NCBI GenBank assembly: GCA_002399975.1
Contig: DHER01000122.1
Location: 1 to 10,702, forward strand
DNA: 10,702 nucleotides
From: Firmicutes bacterium UBA4845
Lineage (GTDB): Bacteria; Bacillota; Clostridia; Tissierellales; Sedimentibacteraceae
Reading direction: 5' to 3'
How positions within the stretch are numbered: the stretch's first letter is position 1; each line of letters opens with the position of its first letter. Under the pieces are notes generated by a model. It was not told the origin of the DNA, did no database searches, and worked only from the letters and a program-made list of their open reading frames with translations. This document shows, piece by piece, positions 10,302 through 10,702 of this stretch. A program made the translations under genes and the position numbers.

Positions 10302-10702
10302 TTGAGCAATTTAATAAAAATAGGCAATCAAGAAATTGTACTAAAAGAATTTAAGGGACAACGAGTGGTTACATTTAAGGACATTGACCTTGTTCATGAA
10401 AGACCAGAAGGAACGGCAGGAAGAAACTTTAGAGAGAACAAAGAGCGGTTTGTTGATGGAGAAGATTATTTCTTTGTTAAGCCAGGAGATTTTCAGACCG
10501 ACGAAATTCGTCGTTCCGAGATTAATAATGCTGGTACATATCTCATCACCGAACAAGGCTACCTCATGTTAGTAAAATCCTTTACTGACGATTTGGCGTG
10601 GGAGGTTCAGAGGCAGCTAGTCAATAGCTATTTTAGGACAAGCCATAACACGTCCACATCCCTACAGGTACTGCAAGGTATGTTAGACCAGCTCATCCGG
10701 CA
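10302..10702 (+). CDS. ORF6N-domain antirepressor, N-terminal part (runs off the window)
   Basis: The frame starts at TTG 10302 with AGGAGGA (10288-10294) upstream and is open to the last base (133 codons seen). Residues ~12-112 are a canonical ORF6N domain: FKGQRVVTFKDIDLVHERPE, GTAGRNFRENKERFVDGEDY, FQTDEIRRSE, then GTYLITEQGYLMLVKSFTDD and AWEVQRQLVNSYF. ORF6N proteins are phage antirepressors with a variable C-terminal domain, here cut off by the end of the window after LQGMLDQLIR. Shorter frames on either strand in this interval are incidental. The window holds two different antirepressor types in one operon, suggesting layered control of induction. Confidence 0.9.
   Translation, partial: MSNLIKIGNQEIVLKEFKGQRVVTFKDIDLVHERPEGTAGRNFRENKERFVDGEDYFFVKPGDFQTDEIRRSEINNAGTYLITEQGYLMLVKSFTDDLAWEVQRQLVNSYFRTSHNTSTSLQVLQGMLDQLIR

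Noticed and set aside
10341..10572. Short frames on both strands near the window end
   Set aside because: The ORF6N reading frame starting at TTG 10302 covers the region and has family motifs throughout.

Overview
The window reads as a temperate siphophage of a low-GC Gram-positive host, most likely a Clostridia member (Lachnospiraceae- or Clostridium-like). This rests on the AT-rich DNA, strong AGGAGG-type ribosome binding sites, TTG starts, and typical Clostridia phage families: a TcdE-type holin, an Amidase_3 endolysin, DUF739 Cro, Bro-N and ORF6N antirepressors, and an XRE repressor with an ImmA-like partner. No database search was possible; family names come from recognising sequence motifs.

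Layout. Bases 1-2195 (+) are the end of the late operon: C-terminus of a tail-fibre-like protein, two small proteins, holin and endolysin. A strong hairpin at 2235-2272 closes it. Bases 2314-6217 are an accessory ('moron') region. A minus-strand operon (4639 to 3195) encodes an acidic unknown protein, a protein with a Csx16-like (CRISPR ring-nuclease family) middle domain, and a 62-residue protein. Directly after its last stop codon lies a complete type I hammerhead ribozyme (3194-3136, minus strand). Beyond it is a zinc-ribbon, membrane-anchored Ltp-type superinfection-exclusion protein. Divergent to this operon are a small HTH regulator and a 174-residue unknown. They are followed by a solitary type I-C-like CRISPR repeat (5673-5703) inside what looks like a short stand-alone transcription unit ending in a terminator, the architecture described for RNA anti-CRISPRs (Racr). 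A TM2-domain membrane protein follows.

Bases 6281-6510 look like an intact attP: a tRNA 3'-end core (T-arm plus acceptor strand) flanked by two pairs of tandem 12-bp direct repeats, the likely integrase arm sites. The right pair lies inside the integrase gene. No full tRNA is present and lysis-side genes continue straight into the integrase, so the sequence probably comes from a circular, excised or concatemeric phage genome, or a tandem prophage, rather than from one end of a single integrated prophage.

Bases 6472-8976 (minus) are the lysogeny module: integrase with its own promoter, ImmA-like protein and repressor. The repressor/early intergenic region (8977-9150) carries divergent promoters and three copies of a GTTCAGAAA-type operator, with a fourth inside the 3' end of the cro-like gene. 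Bases 9151-10702 (+) are the early operon: Cro-like DUF739, Bro-N antirepressor, a small HTH-like protein and the start of an ORF6N antirepressor.

The most interesting idea is that the accessory region is a counter-defence and superinfection island combining a solitary CRISPR repeat RNA, a Csx16-like protein and Ltp, with a self-cleaving ribozyme at the 3' end of the operon holding the Csx16-like gene.
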